A stretch of 64,000 nucleotides of DNA from CAMDMI01 sp044379485 (GCA_044379485.1 JBIPOE010000005.1:1-64000), one strand, 5' to 3'. Numbered from the stretch's first letter, positions 51,822 to 62,028 are shown. The notes: generated by a model from the letters alone, not told the origin. Numbers and translations are program-made.

Positions 51822-54253
51822 CAACTAATAAAAGTAACAGAAATCCCACACCAATTCAAAGTCTCACCGATTTACCAGTGGGATTAAATACCAGTGGAGG
51901 TATCGGTGGAATAGATTTAGAGAAGCTTTTAGCCATTTTAAATAAAAGTTTGTGGTGGATAATACTATTCGTAGTCATGTCTTTGTCTGGTGCATATCTA
52001 TACCTTCGCTATACAAAACCTATTTACCAATCGGACTCAGTTTTAAAACTAGATATTCAGAAAAGGGCAGATGAACTACTCGGTCTAAAAAGTGATGCGG
52101 GTGCAGGGTCCAATTTAGTTGGAGAAATTGAAATAATAAAGTCTCAGGTTTTATATGAAAAAGTATTGGAGAAGCTTGACTTAAGTGTAACCTATCAACA
52201 GTCAGGAAATTTCCTCTCAAGTGAACTTTATGATATAACACCTTTCAAAGTAAAATACGAAGTAAAAAATCCCGCATTTTATAATGCTCCAATAAGTGTT
52301 GAATTTATAGATAACAAACAATATATTTTAAAATATAATTTGGTCGGAATCGAAAATTCCGAAATTTTTAAATTTAATGTAGCATATGAAAATGAATATT
52401 TAAAGTTTAAAATAAATCTTACCAACTTTTTTTCTCCAGAATGCATTGGTCAAAAATATTTGTTCACTATAAACTCTAAACCATTTCTTATCTCTTATCT
52501 AATGCGAGGCACCATAGCCTTCATACTCAATCCCGCAGCTAGTACAATTAACGTAGGTTTTCAAGATAACTCCCCAATAAAAGCACAGGATATAGTAAAC
52601 CAAATCGATACTATCTATAGAGAACAAACATTAATAACTAAAAACCAGGCAAATGAACAGACACTAGCATTTCTTGAACAACAGATGGAAAATACATCAA
52701 GAAAGTTAGAAGCATCTGAACAAGAAATTCAGGATTACCTCAAAAAAAACAATATCTCTGATTTAAATATTACTAGTGAAGAAATTAAAAAGAAAATTGA
52801 GCAGCTTAATGAAAAAAGTATTTTATTTGAACTACAAAAAGAACAAATTCTAAATTTAGAACATCTTATTGAAATTTCAGACAAGGGGCCTACTAAAAAG
52901 CAAGTATTTCCTGCACTAAATCATCTGACAGATCAAAATTTACTTGAGCTAGCTAAACAATTCAACACTTTACTAGGCCAACAAACGCTTATGCTTTATA
53001 ATGCAAGAGAAGCAACTTCGGCGTATAAAATTTCGATGCAAAAAATAGAGGAGGTAAAGAAAAATTTGGGAGCATCAATAGCCGTAAACAAATTGAATTG
53101 TGAGAAGAAATTACTTGAAATAAACAGTGATGTAAGAAATTTGGAAATTGAAGCCATAGCATTGCCATCCAGGGACAAAGAGTTGGCTCAGATTAAAAGG
53201 TTTTTCGCTATTAATGAAAAGTATTATCTTATGTTCATTGAAAGAAAGGCTGAGTTTGAAATTGCTAAAGCTGGAACTATTCCAAATTTTCAGATTTTGG
53301 CACCAGCAAACCTCCCAACAACACCAATTATTCCTCAAAAAGGTTCTGTTTACAGCACCTGGATCATTATTGGAGTAATTTCAGGTATTGGTTTAATTGT
53401 TGTAAGATATTTACTTCAAGATACGATAGTTACACAAAAAGAATTGGAGCAGAATTCAATGGCACCTGTTTTGGGCATTGTTCCTGTATACTCAAAAGAA
53501 AAGTTACGCATCGCTAAATTAGTTGTGGACAAAAACCCTAAGTCGGCAATTAGCGAGGCCTTAAGATCCATAAGGACCAATATTGATTTTATCGTTCCTG
53601 AGAAGAAAAAAATCATTTCTGTTACCAGTACCGTAGCAGGAGAGGGTAAAACTTTTTTCGCAATTAACCTTGGAGGAGTTTTAGCGATGTCCAATCAAAG
53701 AGTTGTCATGTTAGATATGGATATGAGAAAACCAAAGCTGCATTTGGCTTTTGACATCAGTAATGACATTGGTATGTCCACACTTCTTATAGGACGAAAT
53801 GAAATAAAGGAATGCCTTTCAAAGACATCACTTGATAATTTGGATATTATTTCAGCAGGCCCTGTGCCTCCCAATCCATCCGAGTTAATAATGAGACCAC
53901 AGCTAAATGTTATCTTCGAAGAACTTCATAAAGATTACGATGTTATTATTATTGATAGCCCTCCCGTTGGTCTTGTTACAGATGGTATTTTAATTATGCA
54001 AAAAGCGGATCTACCAATTTACGTAATCAGGTCGGAATACTCAAAAAAACAGTATTTGAAAAATGTCAATAAACTAATGACTGTCAACGGCTTCAGAAAT
54101 CTTGCTACAATTTTGAATAGTTTAGATAATTTCAAAACCTATGGTTATGGTTATGGCTATGGTTATGGTTATGGATCTGGTTATTACACAGATGATGCTC
54201 CTGATGCAAATGTGAACCTGGATTGGTTCAAAAATATTGTTACCAAAAAGTAA
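51818..54253 (+). CDS. Wzc-like polysaccharide co-polymerase and tyrosine kinase
   Basis: 811 residues. Wzz domain with a first transmembrane helix at about 48-68, a periplasmic coiled coil (about 270-360), a GNVR-like region and a second helix (WIIIGVISGIGLIVVRYLL). The BY-kinase domain has Walker A TSTVAGEGKTFFAINLG, Walker A' VVMLDMDMRKPK and Walker B DVIIIDSPP. The tail carries a run of Tyr-Gly pairs near residues 774-785 encoded by a TATGGT-type tandem repeat (54140-54176), the probable autophosphorylation cluster. It controls chain length and export. Confidence 0.92.
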   Translation: MTTNKSNRNPTPIQSLTDLPVGLNTSGGIGGIDLEKLLAILNKSLWWIILFVVMSLSGAYLYLRYTKPIYQSDSVLKLDIQKRADELLGLKSDAGAGSNLVGEIEIIKSQVLYEKVLEKLDLSVTYQQSGNFLSSELYDITPFKVKYEVKNPAFYNAPISVEFIDNKQYILKYNLVGIENSEIFKFNVAYENEYLKFKINLTNFFSPECIGQKYLFTINSKPFLISYLMRGTIAFILNPAASTINVGFQDNSPIKAQDIVNQIDTIYREQTLITKNQANEQTLAFLEQQMENTSRKLEASEQEIQDYLKKNNISDLNITSEEIKKKIEQLNEKSILFELQKEQILNLEHLIEISDKGPTKKQVFPALNHLTDQNLLELAKQFNTLLGQQTLMLYNAREATSAYKISMQKIEEVKKNLGASIAVNKLNCEKKLLEINSDVRNLEIEAIALPSRDKELAQIKRFFAINEKYYLMFIERKAEFEIAKAGTIPNFQILAPANLPTTPIIPQKGSVYSTWIIIGVISGIGLIVVRYLLQDTIVTQKELEQNSMAPVLGIVPVYSKEKLRIAKLVVDKNPKSAISEALRSIRTNIDFIVPEKKKIISVTSTVAGEGKTFFAINLGGVLAMSNQRVVMLDMDMRKPKLHLAFDISNDIGMSTLLIGRNEIKECLSKTSLDNLDIISAGPVPPNPSELIMRPQLNVIFEELHKDYDVIIIDSPPVGLVTDGILIMQKADLPIYVIRSEYSKKQYLKNVNKLMTVNGFRNLATILNSLDNFKTYGYGYGYGYGYGSGYYTDDAPDANVNLDWFKNIVTKK

Positions 54254-54274
54254 CATACCTTCTATTCTTAAATA

Positions 54275-56062
54275 ATGAAAAACATACGAAATTTTTGCAT
54301 AATTGCTCATATTGATCATGGAAAAAGCACACTGGCAGATAGATTGCTTGAGTTTACTCATACAGTGGACAAAAGGCAAATGCAGGCACAACTCCTCGAT
54401 AATATGGATTTGGAGAGGGAAAGGGGAATCACTATTAAAAGTCATGCGATTCAAATGAACTATACTTATAAGGGTGAAAAGTATATTTTCAACCTTATTG
54501 ACACACCCGGTCATGTCGATTTTTCATACGAAGTTTCTCGTTCTATTGCCGCTTGTGAAGGAGCTCTTCTTTTGGTAGACGCCTCACAAGGAATTGAGGC
54601 TCAGACAATTTCCAACTTGTATTTAGCAATGGGTAATGATCTGGAGATTATACCTGTTCTAAACAAAGTTGATTTGCCGGGTGCACTGCCAGAGGAGGTT
54701 AAAGACGAAATGGTTGATTTGCTTGGCTGCAAACGTGAAGATATAATCCATGCAAGTGGAAAGACTGGAATAGGTATAGAGGATATTTTAAGTGCTGTAA
54801 TAGAAAGGATACCTTCACCAAAAGGAGATCCCGAAGCGCCATTACAGGCCCTAATTTTTGATTCTGTTTATAACTCATTCAGAGGAATTGAGGTTTATTT
54901 CAGAATTTTTAATGGCAAAATTTCTAAGGGAGACAGGATTAAATTTATGGCTACTGGCAAAGAATATTTTGCTGATGAAGTTGGTGTCCTTGGCCTTGAA
55001 CAAGAACCTCAGGCAGTAATGTCTGCTGGTAATGTTGGTTATTTAATTTCTGGCATTAAGCATGCAAAAGAAGTAAAAGTTGGAGATACAGTAACACAAA
55101 GTGTAAACTCTTGCCAAGTTGCAATTCAGGGTTTTGAAGATGTTAAACCAATGGTTTTTGCGGGTATTTATCCTGTGGAAACATCGGATTTTGAGGAGTT
55201 AAGGACGGCAATGGAGAAGCTACAACTTAATGATGCCTCCCTTGTATGGGAACCAGAAACCTCCGCAGCACTCGGTTTTGGATTTCGATGTGGTTTTTTG
55301 GGTATGCTTCATATGGAAATTGTTCAGGAGCGCCTTGAACGGGAATTTAGTATGACAGTTATTACCACTGTTCCATCGGTTCAATTTAAAGCCTATACAA
55401 CAAAAAATGAGTTACTAGTCGTAAATGCGCCAAGTGAACTTCCTGAACCGAATTTTTTGGATAGGGTTGAGGAGCCTTTTATTAAAGCCCAGATTATTAC
55501 TAAATCTGATTATGTTGGAGGAGTAATAAGTTTATGTATGGATAAACGGGGACTTTTAAAAAACCAGGTTTATTTAACAACTGACAGGGTTGAACTCCAA
55601 TTTGAACTTCCACTTTCTGAGATCGTATTTGACTTTTTTGACAAATTAAAAACTATTTCCAGGGGTTATGCATCCTTAGATTATGAATTGATTGGGTTTA
55701 GGGAAAGCACTATGGTGAAGTTGGACATTATGTTAAACGGAGAAAAGGTAGATGCTCTTTCTGCGATTGTACATAAGGAAAAAGCATATGAATGGGGAAA
55801 AAGACTTTGTGAAAAACTGAAGGAGTTGATTCCAAAGCAAATGTTTGAAATAGCCGTTCAAGCTGCAATCGGGGCTAAAATTATTGCCAGAGAAACAGTC
55901 AAGGCCATGCGAAAAGATGTTTTGGCAAGGTGCTATGGAGGCGATATAAGTCGGAAAAGAAAACTACTTGAGAAACAGAAAAAGGGTAAAAAGAGAATGC
56001 GCCAGGTCGGAAATGTTGAAATACCTCAGGAAGCATTCATGGCAATCTTAAAATTGGATTAG
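54275..56062 (+). CDS. lepA: Elongation factor 4 (back-translocating GTPase)
   Basis: 595 residues, full length. G1 AHIDHGKSTLADRLLE, G2 RGITIKSHA, G3 DTPGHVDFSYEV, G4 LNKVDLPGA. The LepA-specific C-terminal domain is present (AKIIARETVKAMRKDVLARC, GGDISRKRKLLEKQKKGKKR, QEAFMAILK). It binds stalled ribosomes. It lies 21 bases after the wzc-like gene without a visible terminator, so read-through from the export operon is possible. Confidence 0.96.
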   Translation: MKNIRNFCIIAHIDHGKSTLADRLLEFTHTVDKRQMQAQLLDNMDLERERGITIKSHAIQMNYTYKGEKYIFNLIDTPGHVDFSYEVSRSIAACEGALLLVDASQGIEAQTISNLYLAMGNDLEIIPVLNKVDLPGALPEEVKDEMVDLLGCKREDIIHASGKTGIGIEDILSAVIERIPSPKGDPEAPLQALIFDSVYNSFRGIEVYFRIFNGKISKGDRIKFMATGKEYFADEVGVLGLEQEPQAVMSAGNVGYLISGIKHAKEVKVGDTVTQSVNSCQVAIQGFEDVKPMVFAGIYPVETSDFEELRTAMEKLQLNDASLVWEPETSAALGFGFRCGFLGMLHMEIVQERLEREFSMTVITTVPSVQFKAYTTKNELLVVNAPSELPEPNFLDRVEEPFIKAQIITKSDYVGGVISLCMDKRGLLKNQVYLTTDRVELQFELPLSEIVFDFFDKLKTISRGYASLDYELIGFRESTMVKLDIMLNGEKVDALSAIVHKEKAYEWGKRLCEKLKELIPKQMFEIAVQAAIGAKIIARETVKAMRKDVLARCYGGDISRKRKLLEKQKKGKKRMRQVGNVEIPQEAFMAILKLD

Positions 56063-56165
56063 TTGATTTCATTATTATTAAGGCCTCATTTACATTGATT
56101 TGGACAGACTTTAATCAGGTCTTTTTCTTCTTACTATAGCTATTACCAGGAATTTATCCGGTAAA

Positions 56166-57584
56166 TTATTTTCGCCGTTCCATCAAAACCACGTTCTCCA
56201 CATGATGTGTATGTGGAAACATATCAACTGGGTGAATTTCTTTAATCAGATAATCCTCAGTCATAAGGGCTAGATCTCTGGCTTGCGTTGCTGGATTACA
56301 ACTTACATACACAATCCGTTCAGGCTGCATCTCCAAAATAGACGCTACAACATCGGGATGCATGCCTGCTCTTGGAGGATCGGTTATCAGAACATCGGGT
56401 TTTCCGTTTTCAAGCACAAATTTTTTATTGAGCACCTTGGCCATATCTCCAGCAAAAAACCTGGTATTTGTTAGCTGATTAAGTTTGGCATTTTCATTGG
56501 CATCATGAACTGCTGCATCCACATATTCCACGCCTACCACAGAGGCTGCATATCTGGCAATAAACTGAGAAATAGTGCCAGTGCCGGAATACAAATCATA
56601 TACATGATCAGTGGACTTTACATTTGCCAACTTTGCAACCAATTGGTACAAGACCAAGGCCTGATCTGCATTGGTTTGGTAAAACGAAGTTGGTCCAACC
56701 CTAAACCTGAGGTTTTCCATTCCCTCAATAACGAAAGGATTACCAGCAAAAGTTTTGGCTTTTAAATCAGAATAGGAATCGTTTTTCTTTTGATTAAGCA
56801 GATATTGCAAGGAATTGATTTGAGGAAAAGCCAGATGCAATGCGCTTAAAAGTTCATTTACCTCTTTTGGTTTGTCTTCTGCTACTATCAGTAAAACCAT
56901 TAGTTCTCCAGTGCTGGTCGTCCTAACCATCATGTTTCTAAGAAGGCCCGTTTGAATTCTTAGATTGAAAAAAGTTAAACCGTTTTTCTCAGCATAATCC
57001 TTCACCCATAATCTTATAGCATTGCTTGGATCTGGTTGCAAATAGCAGTGATTTACATCCAAAATTTTATCAAATCTTTTCGGAATATGAAAACCCAGAC
57101 CATTAAGATTTAACTTTTCCGTTGGGTTCATATCTGCTTCATCCAACCATCTTTGATCGGAAAAAGTAAACTCCAGTTTATTTCGATAATAGGTGGTTTT
57201 TTCTGAAGGCAAAATTGGAAACCATTGACCTTCAGTTACCTTTCCAATCCTTTCAAAGGCATCTTTTACTTGTTTGGTTTTTAGTTCCAGTTGACGATTG
57301 TAATTTAAGTTTTGCCATTTACAACCACCACAAACCCCAAAATGAGAACAAAAAGCTGGCTCCCTGTCTTTGGAGGCCTCTTTTAACCTGTAAACTCTGG
57401 CCTCTCCATAGCTCTTCTTATCCTTTTCTACGAGAATATCAACCAAATCTCCAGGTACACCGCCTTCCACAAAATATACCTTCTCATCTATTCTGGCAAC
57501 ACATTTTCCTTCTGCAGCCATATCCAGCAAAAGCACGTTTTCTTTTACCTTATTTCTCGATTTTCTAGATCCCATTTGGCGCAA
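56166..57584 (-). CDS. rlmD: 23S rRNA (uracil-C5)-methyltransferase, RlmD/RumA type
   Basis: 472 residues. TRAM domain at the N-terminus (DMAAEGKCVARIDEKVYFVE). The iron-sulfur cysteines are in FCSHFGVCGGCKWQNL. The SAM site is YDLYSGTGTISQFIA, followed by DPPRAGMHPDV, and the nucleophile Cys is in VYVSCNPATQARDL. It methylates a uracil of 23S rRNA. Bacteroidota often have more than one paralogue, so the exact position (U1939 or U747) is inferred. Confidence 0.88.
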   Translation of the reverse strand: MRQMGSRKSRNKVKENVLLLDMAAEGKCVARIDEKVYFVEGGVPGDLVDILVEKDKKSYGEARVYRLKEASKDREPAFCSHFGVCGGCKWQNLNYNRQLELKTKQVKDAFERIGKVTEGQWFPILPSEKTTYYRNKLEFTFSDQRWLDEADMNPTEKLNLNGLGFHIPKRFDKILDVNHCYLQPDPSNAIRLWVKDYAEKNGLTFFNLRIQTGLLRNMMVRTTSTGELMVLLIVAEDKPKEVNELLSALHLAFPQINSLQYLLNQKKNDSYSDLKAKTFAGNPFVIEGMENLRFRVGPTSFYQTNADQALVLYQLVAKLANVKSTDHVYDLYSGTGTISQFIARYAASVVGVEYVDAAVHDANENAKLNQLTNTRFFAGDMAKVLNKKFVLENGKPDVLITDPPRAGMHPDVVASILEMQPERIVYVSCNPATQARDLALMTEDYLIKEIHPVDMFPHTHHVENVVLMERRK

Positions 57585-57682
57585 AACTAAACAAATGACA
57601 GGACCAATTTGAATTTTATAATGGAGGGAGAAGACCTTTCAACAGTTAATATATCATGATTTTACATCATTTTGAAAAGGCA

Positions 57683-58663
57683 TCACCACCTTTGTTTATT
57701 CTTATCTGAGCCTCCTTTTGGACTTTTAAACCTTCTTTGTTGCAAATATTTTACCTCACTTTGCTTCATCGCTTCTAACAAACTTTTGGCTTGCTCTTCG
57801 CTTAAACCAGTCTCCTGAAGTTTTTTCTTATCTACCCGAATTGCATTGGGATCATCTACATTGCTTTCATCTTTTTTGCTTTTAGACTCCTCTTTTCCTT
57901 CTTTATCCTTTTCCTCTTTATTTTTTTCCTTTCCTTCTGCTGATTCTTTGTCAGTCTCTGGTGCGTTGGGATCATCTCCTTTTTTTGGATCTTTTCCATC
58001 CTTTGAGTCCTGGTCTTTTCCTTTTTGCTGCTCACCAGGTTTTTGACCTTTTTTTTCCTCCTCTTTGCCCTTTTGATCTTTCTCCTGCCCTTTATCTTCT
58101 TTCTTTTGATCCTGACCTTGTTTTTGGTCCTGCTTTTGATCCTTCTTTTCTTGTTTATCTTGTTTATTGTCTTTGTTCGGATTGTTTTTCTTCTCCGCTT
58201 CTTCTGCCTTTTTATTTAGTTTATAAGCAAGTTCGTAATTAAATCTTGCGGACTCATTTAAAGGGTTTGCTCTCAGGCTTTTTTTATACCAATCAAGTGC
58301 AGATTTATAATCTTTTTGTTCTGAGAAAATATTACCAATTTGTTGATAAGCAACCGATTTAAGACTTGGGGAGTTTAATGACGTTGCAGCATTCTGATAG
58401 TTTCTCTGTGCTTTTGTAAAATCTTTAACTTGAAAATAGGCAGATCCAAGATTCATATTTGCCTGAGCAGGAACTTCCGTACTTTCTTTTATTGCACTTT
58501 CGTAAGCCTGAATGGCAGTTTTAAAGTCTCTTTTCTTAAAAGCCTCTTCTCCTTGTTTTAAAAGTTTATTGGTTTTTGAAATACTGGTTATGCCATCTCC
58601 GTTAGTGACTAATGGAAAAAACAAAATGCACATCATTAAGACATATCGAATCAATAAATTCAT
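57683..58663 (-). CDS. batC: TPR protein with charged tail, BatC-like
   Basis: 326 residues from the ATG at 58663 (MNLLIRYVLMMCILFFPLV), which gives a proper signal peptide. Residues about 35-165 hold four TPR units (LLKQGEEAFKKRDFKTAIQA, ANMNLGSAYFQVKDFTKAQR, AYQQIGNIFSEQKDYKSALD). The next 130 residues are a Lys/Glu/Gln/Asp-rich, low-complexity segment. The ending (GLSEEQAKSLLEAMKQSEVK, then QRRFKSPKG) matches BatC of the aerotolerance operon. The other bat genes are not adjacent. It diverges from sprE. Confidence 0.72.
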   Translation of the reverse strand: MNLLIRYVLMMCILFFPLVTNGDGITSISKTNKLLKQGEEAFKKRDFKTAIQAYESAIKESTEVPAQANMNLGSAYFQVKDFTKAQRNYQNAATSLNSPSLKSVAYQQIGNIFSEQKDYKSALDWYKKSLRANPLNESARFNYELAYKLNKKAEEAEKKNNPNKDNKQDKQEKKDQKQDQKQGQDQKKEDKGQEKDQKGKEEEKKGQKPGEQQKGKDQDSKDGKDPKKGDDPNAPETDKESAEGKEKNKEEKDKEGKEESKSKKDESNVDDPNAIRVDKKKLQETGLSEEQAKSLLEAMKQSEVKYLQQRRFKSPKGGSDKNKQRW

Positions 58664-58759
58664 TGAAGTCGGGTAAATAGAATTCGAAAAAAAATTGCCA
58701 AATGAAAAATGATGCAAATTACAGCAAATTCTTAAGTCTAACATTCTTAAGCTTTTTGG

Positions 58760-58797
58760 TATTTTTGCAAGCTGGTAAGGGATTGTCCTTATTTTTG
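58760..58797 (+). promoter_or_regulatory. Repeated TATTTTTGCAAG, promoter of sprE
   Basis: TATTTTTG occurs at 58760-58767 and again at 58790-58797, each followed by CAAG. The second fits a -7 box, with TTTG at 58764-58767 as a -33 box 22 bases upstream (slightly long). The repeat spaces two possible starts 30 bases apart, 54 bases before the ATG. Confidence 0.4.
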
Positions 58798-58850
58798 CAA
58801 GATAAAACAAAACCTAATTGTCTTTTCATTTTAAAGGATTCTATCGACAA

Positions 58851-61748
58851 ATGACATTTAACTGGCTGAATACTAAGAGGTTTACAACCAATTCATCCAG
58901 GATGAATGTTTTCAGCAATTTCAAGTTGATAGGAATTGGCTTTCAAAATCCTGAAAAGAAGAATCTATCGGTTAGGCCTTTCATTTGGAATAAGACCTTA
59001 TTTTTTTTTCCGATTTGTTTTCTTTTTGCCTTTTTCCTCAATTCTTGTTCTCAGGAAAAAAATACGTGGTCTTCATTAGCCTGGCATAATACCTTAGCCA
59101 GATATAATGGATATTTTATTGCAAGGGAGAAAATGAAAGAATTTGAGGCAGACCAACTTGCTGCCTATAAAGACAATTACAATAAGGTTCTTGATATTTA
59201 CCCATTTCCTCCTCTTGGATCAGCCGCTGCAGCCAATGCAGCCATGGAAGAGATAATTAAAAAGGCTTCTATCCCACTTCAACGACATAAGAACTCAAGG
59301 TGGATTGATGATTGTTACCAATTGGTAGGTAAGGCGAGGTTTTATAAAGAAGACTGGGAAAACGCAACCCAAACCTTCAAGTATATCAATACAAAATTTA
59401 AGGATGTTGACTCAAAACACAAGGCAGTTATTTGGTTGTTAATCACTTACGCCAGAATGGGCGATTATTCTAATGCCAAATCTGTAATTGCCTACCTTAA
59501 AAAAGAAACACTAAGCAAAGACAACCTGATGGAAGGTGCATTGGCATTTTCTTATTACTATCAAAAAAGAAAAGATTACCAAAAAGTAGCTGATTACTTA
59601 AGCATGGGCGTAGCTCTTATGCCAAGAAGTCGAAGAAAAGGAAGGCTTAGCCATGCACTTGGTCAACTCCAGCAAAAATTCAAAAAAGATGACGATGCAT
59701 ATCTTTCATACAAAGAGGTTTTGCGTTGTAAACCGAGCTTCGAACTTGAGTTTTTTACAAAATTAAATATGGCTCAGGTGGTTGCCATAACCAATGAAAA
59801 GCAGCTAAAAAAGATTCGTAAAAACTTTAAACGAATGACCACCGATCTGAAATATGAAGAGTACTTAGACAAGGTTTATTATGAAATGGGCTGCTTTGAA
59901 GTGAAGCAAAACAATATGCCAAAGGGCCTGGAATTTCTAAAAACGAGTGTAAAAAAAAGCAAGGGCGGAAGTCAGAAATCATATTCATACCTAAAGTTGG
60001 CTGAACTGCATTATTCGCCTCTTAGAAGTTATGTTTGGGCAAAGAATTATTATGATTCTACCATGCTTGGCTTTGACACAGCCGACGACAATTATAAATT
60101 CGTTGCCAGGCGTCAAAAGATCTTAACAGAATTTGTAACTCATTATCTGGTTGTTGAAAGAGAAGATAGTCTTCAAAAACTAGCCGCTTTGGATTCCAAT
60201 CAACTTTTTGTATTGATTGATAAGAAAATAGCAGAAGAGAAGGAAAAAGCTGATAAAGCTGAAAAGGCAGCAAAAAAAGCAGCAAAAGATCTGGCTTCTG
60301 GAAGTTCCGGGTCAGATTTTGGAGGCAACTCAGCATTCGATAATATGCAAGGTGGACCAACTGGCGGTTCCAATCCTGGTGCATCAGGAGGGGCTTGGTA
60401 TTTCGCCAATCTTGCCGCTGTCAATGCGGGTAGAAGTGATTTTAAAAGAAAATGGGGCAATAGAAAACTAGAGGATAATTGGCGAAGAAGTACAAAAGAG
60501 GCTGAACTTTCTGATGATACCCCTTCGGATGGGTCCGATAGCAGCAAAACAAAAAAGCCGGATGATTTGGCTGCAAAATCAGACAATACAAAAGGCTCAG
60601 ATCCTGAAAAAAAGGAAAACTCCGAACCCAAAGAAAATGTAAAGCTTTCCCAAAGTCAATTGCGAGCACCTTTCTTGAAGGATATTCCATTTACTCCAGA
60701 TCAAATTAAGGCATCGAATGAGAAACTTCAGGTAGCACTTTTCGAAATGGGTAAAATTTATGACCAAAAACTGGAAGAACCTGAATTGGCCATAGTCGCA
60801 CTTGAAAGAGATGTAAATGATTTTCCTAAATTTGAAAAAGTACCCGAAGCCCTATATAATTTATGTCTTATTTATAGAAAGTTAGGGCGGCAGACTGATT
60901 TTGACCGTTGCAAGGATAATCTTTTGAAAAATCATTCAGAAACTGTTTTTGCGAAACTGATCGTAAACCCAAATTTTTTACAAGAAAACAAACAGAGGAA
61001 CGAAATCATAGCCGGGCTATATAAAAATGTGTATAATCAATATAAATCCAATCAATATATAGAAGCGAGCAATGGCATTTCAAGCATCAGAACTCAATAT
61101 CCAAAATCAGATTTTGAAGATAAATTGGCCATTTTAAATGCATTGATTACCGCAAAAACCGTAGATATTGGGACATATAAAGCTGCACTAAAACAATTTA
61201 TGGAAGATTATCCAAAATCCAATCTTCAGGAATTTGCCCAAATGTGCCTTAAAAATGCCGAAAAGGCCTCAGGTGCTGGAAAAGAGACAATACCGGCTTT
61301 ATCCTCAGATTCAACATCATCCAAACCAGCAAAACCATCATTTAATGAAGATCTGAATAAACGCCAGTATTTCCTTGCAATTATTCCGAGTCTTAACATT
61401 CCTGAGGCACAATTAACAGCTGCCTTTTCAGACTTTAATTTGAAATTTTATCCAGGCGATGGACTAAATGTCACATCCTTACCCTTAAATGATGGCAAAC
61501 ATGTAATGATCAAGATTCAGGAGCTGCCATCTAAAATACAAGGCATGTATTATTTGAAAAAGGTGCAGGAATCTGGTCCATTTAAAAAAGACTTTAAAAA
61601 TCTGAAACCCGTTTTTGTTTTGGCAACCCAGGAAAACCTCCAATTGCTATACAGCACAAAAGCTGTTAGTGATTATGTCGTCTTTTATACCAAAAACTAT
61701 AATCTCAATAAAGAACTGGACGACGATATTCCAGCTTTTGGAAAGTAG
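58851..61748 (+). CDS. sprE: T9SS periplasmic lipoprotein PorW/SprE, TPR
   Basis: About 965 residues from the first ATG at 58851; the ATG at 58902 is an alternative that leaves a shorter leader. A lipoprotein signal (FFPICFLFAFFLNSCSQEKN) precedes NTWSSLAWHNTLARYNGYFI, the hallmark start of SprE/PorW. TPR-rich halves (about 120-450 and 660-850) surround a Lys/Ala/Ser-rich low-complexity linker (about 470-600, EKAAKKAAKDLASGSSGSD). It links the gliding/secretion machinery in the periplasm and is needed for T9SS export. It fits the many T9SS cargo proteins in this window. Confidence 0.85.
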   Translation: MTFNWLNTKRFTTNSSRMNVFSNFKLIGIGFQNPEKKNLSVRPFIWNKTLFFFPICFLFAFFLNSCSQEKNTWSSLAWHNTLARYNGYFIAREKMKEFEADQLAAYKDNYNKVLDIYPFPPLGSAAAANAAMEEIIKKASIPLQRHKNSRWIDDCYQLVGKARFYKEDWENATQTFKYINTKFKDVDSKHKAVIWLLITYARMGDYSNAKSVIAYLKKETLSKDNLMEGALAFSYYYQKRKDYQKVADYLSMGVALMPRSRRKGRLSHALGQLQQKFKKDDDAYLSYKEVLRCKPSFELEFFTKLNMAQVVAITNEKQLKKIRKNFKRMTTDLKYEEYLDKVYYEMGCFEVKQNNMPKGLEFLKTSVKKSKGGSQKSYSYLKLAELHYSPLRSYVWAKNYYDSTMLGFDTADDNYKFVARRQKILTEFVTHYLVVEREDSLQKLAALDSNQLFVLIDKKIAEEKEKADKAEKAAKKAAKDLASGSSGSDFGGNSAFDNMQGGPTGGSNPGASGGAWYFANLAAVNAGRSDFKRKWGNRKLEDNWRRSTKEAELSDDTPSDGSDSSKTKKPDDLAAKSDNTKGSDPEKKENSEPKENVKLSQSQLRAPFLKDIPFTPDQIKASNEKLQVALFEMGKIYDQKLEEPELAIVALERDVNDFPKFEKVPEALYNLCLIYRKLGRQTDFDRCKDNLLKNHSETVFAKLIVNPNFLQENKQRNEIIAGLYKNVYNQYKSNQYIEASNGISSIRTQYPKSDFEDKLAILNALITAKTVDIGTYKAALKQFMEDYPKSNLQEFAQMCLKNAEKASGAGKETIPALSSDSTSSKPAKPSFNEDLNKRQYFLAIIPSLNIPEAQLTAAFSDFNLKFYPGDGLNVTSLPLNDGKHVMIKIQELPSKIQGMYYLKKVQESGPFKKDFKNLKPVFVLATQENLQLLYSTKAVSDYVVFYTKNYNLNKELDDDIPAFGK

Positions 61749-61796
61749 AATCGATCCTGAATTTATCCTTTCTAAAAGGAAGAGTCCCAATTAAAC

Positions 61797-61824
61797 AAAA
61801 AAAAAGCGACTCCTTTGGAGTCGC
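61797..61824 (-). terminator. Terminator of the histone H1-like gene (minus strand)
   Basis: GCGACTCC-TTT-GGAGTCGC (61806-61824) preceded by an A-run on the plus strand, which reads as a hairpin and T-run on the minus strand. It lies 25 bases past the H1-like stop codon. It also separates this gene from the converging sprE. Confidence 0.85.
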
Positions 61825-61848
61825 TTGGTAAGCCGGAATCTGAAAGAA

Positions 61849-62028
61849 CTACTTCTCGTCGTTTTTCATATTTTGCACCTGAAGACGGATCTCCTGGGAC
61901 AAAACTTTCAAGTCCTGCAAGCCTTTTCGCACTCTCGTACCAGCGGCTTGGTTTTTCTTGTTGTAAAACTTGTCGAAGTCGCCTTCAAGAGACTCTACTA
62001 GATTTTTGATTTCGTCGTATCTGTTCAT
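61849..62028 (-). CDS. Histone H1-like DNA-binding protein (Hc1 type)
   Basis: 59 residues: MNRYDEIKNLVESLEGDFDK at the start, then FYNKKNQAAGTRVRKGLQDL and a basic/helical end (QVQNMKNDEK). FDKFYNK-NQAAGTRVRKGLQ is the conserved core of the small Bacteroidota histone H1 family, related to chlamydial Hc1. It probably helps compact the nucleoid. The gene is monocistronic with a strong terminator and a leader of about 100 bases, suggesting high expression. It is below common length cut-offs and easily missed. Confidence 0.88.
   Translation of the reverse strand: MNRYDEIKNLVESLEGDFDKFYNKKNQAAGTRVRKGLQDLKVLSQEIRLQVQNMKNDEK

Noticed and set aside
57961..58242. 93-codon Leu/Phe-rich plus-strand frame with apparent membrane segments
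   Set aside because: Antisense of the Lys/Glu/Gln-rich segment of the BatC-like gene, which always yields hydrophobic shadows.
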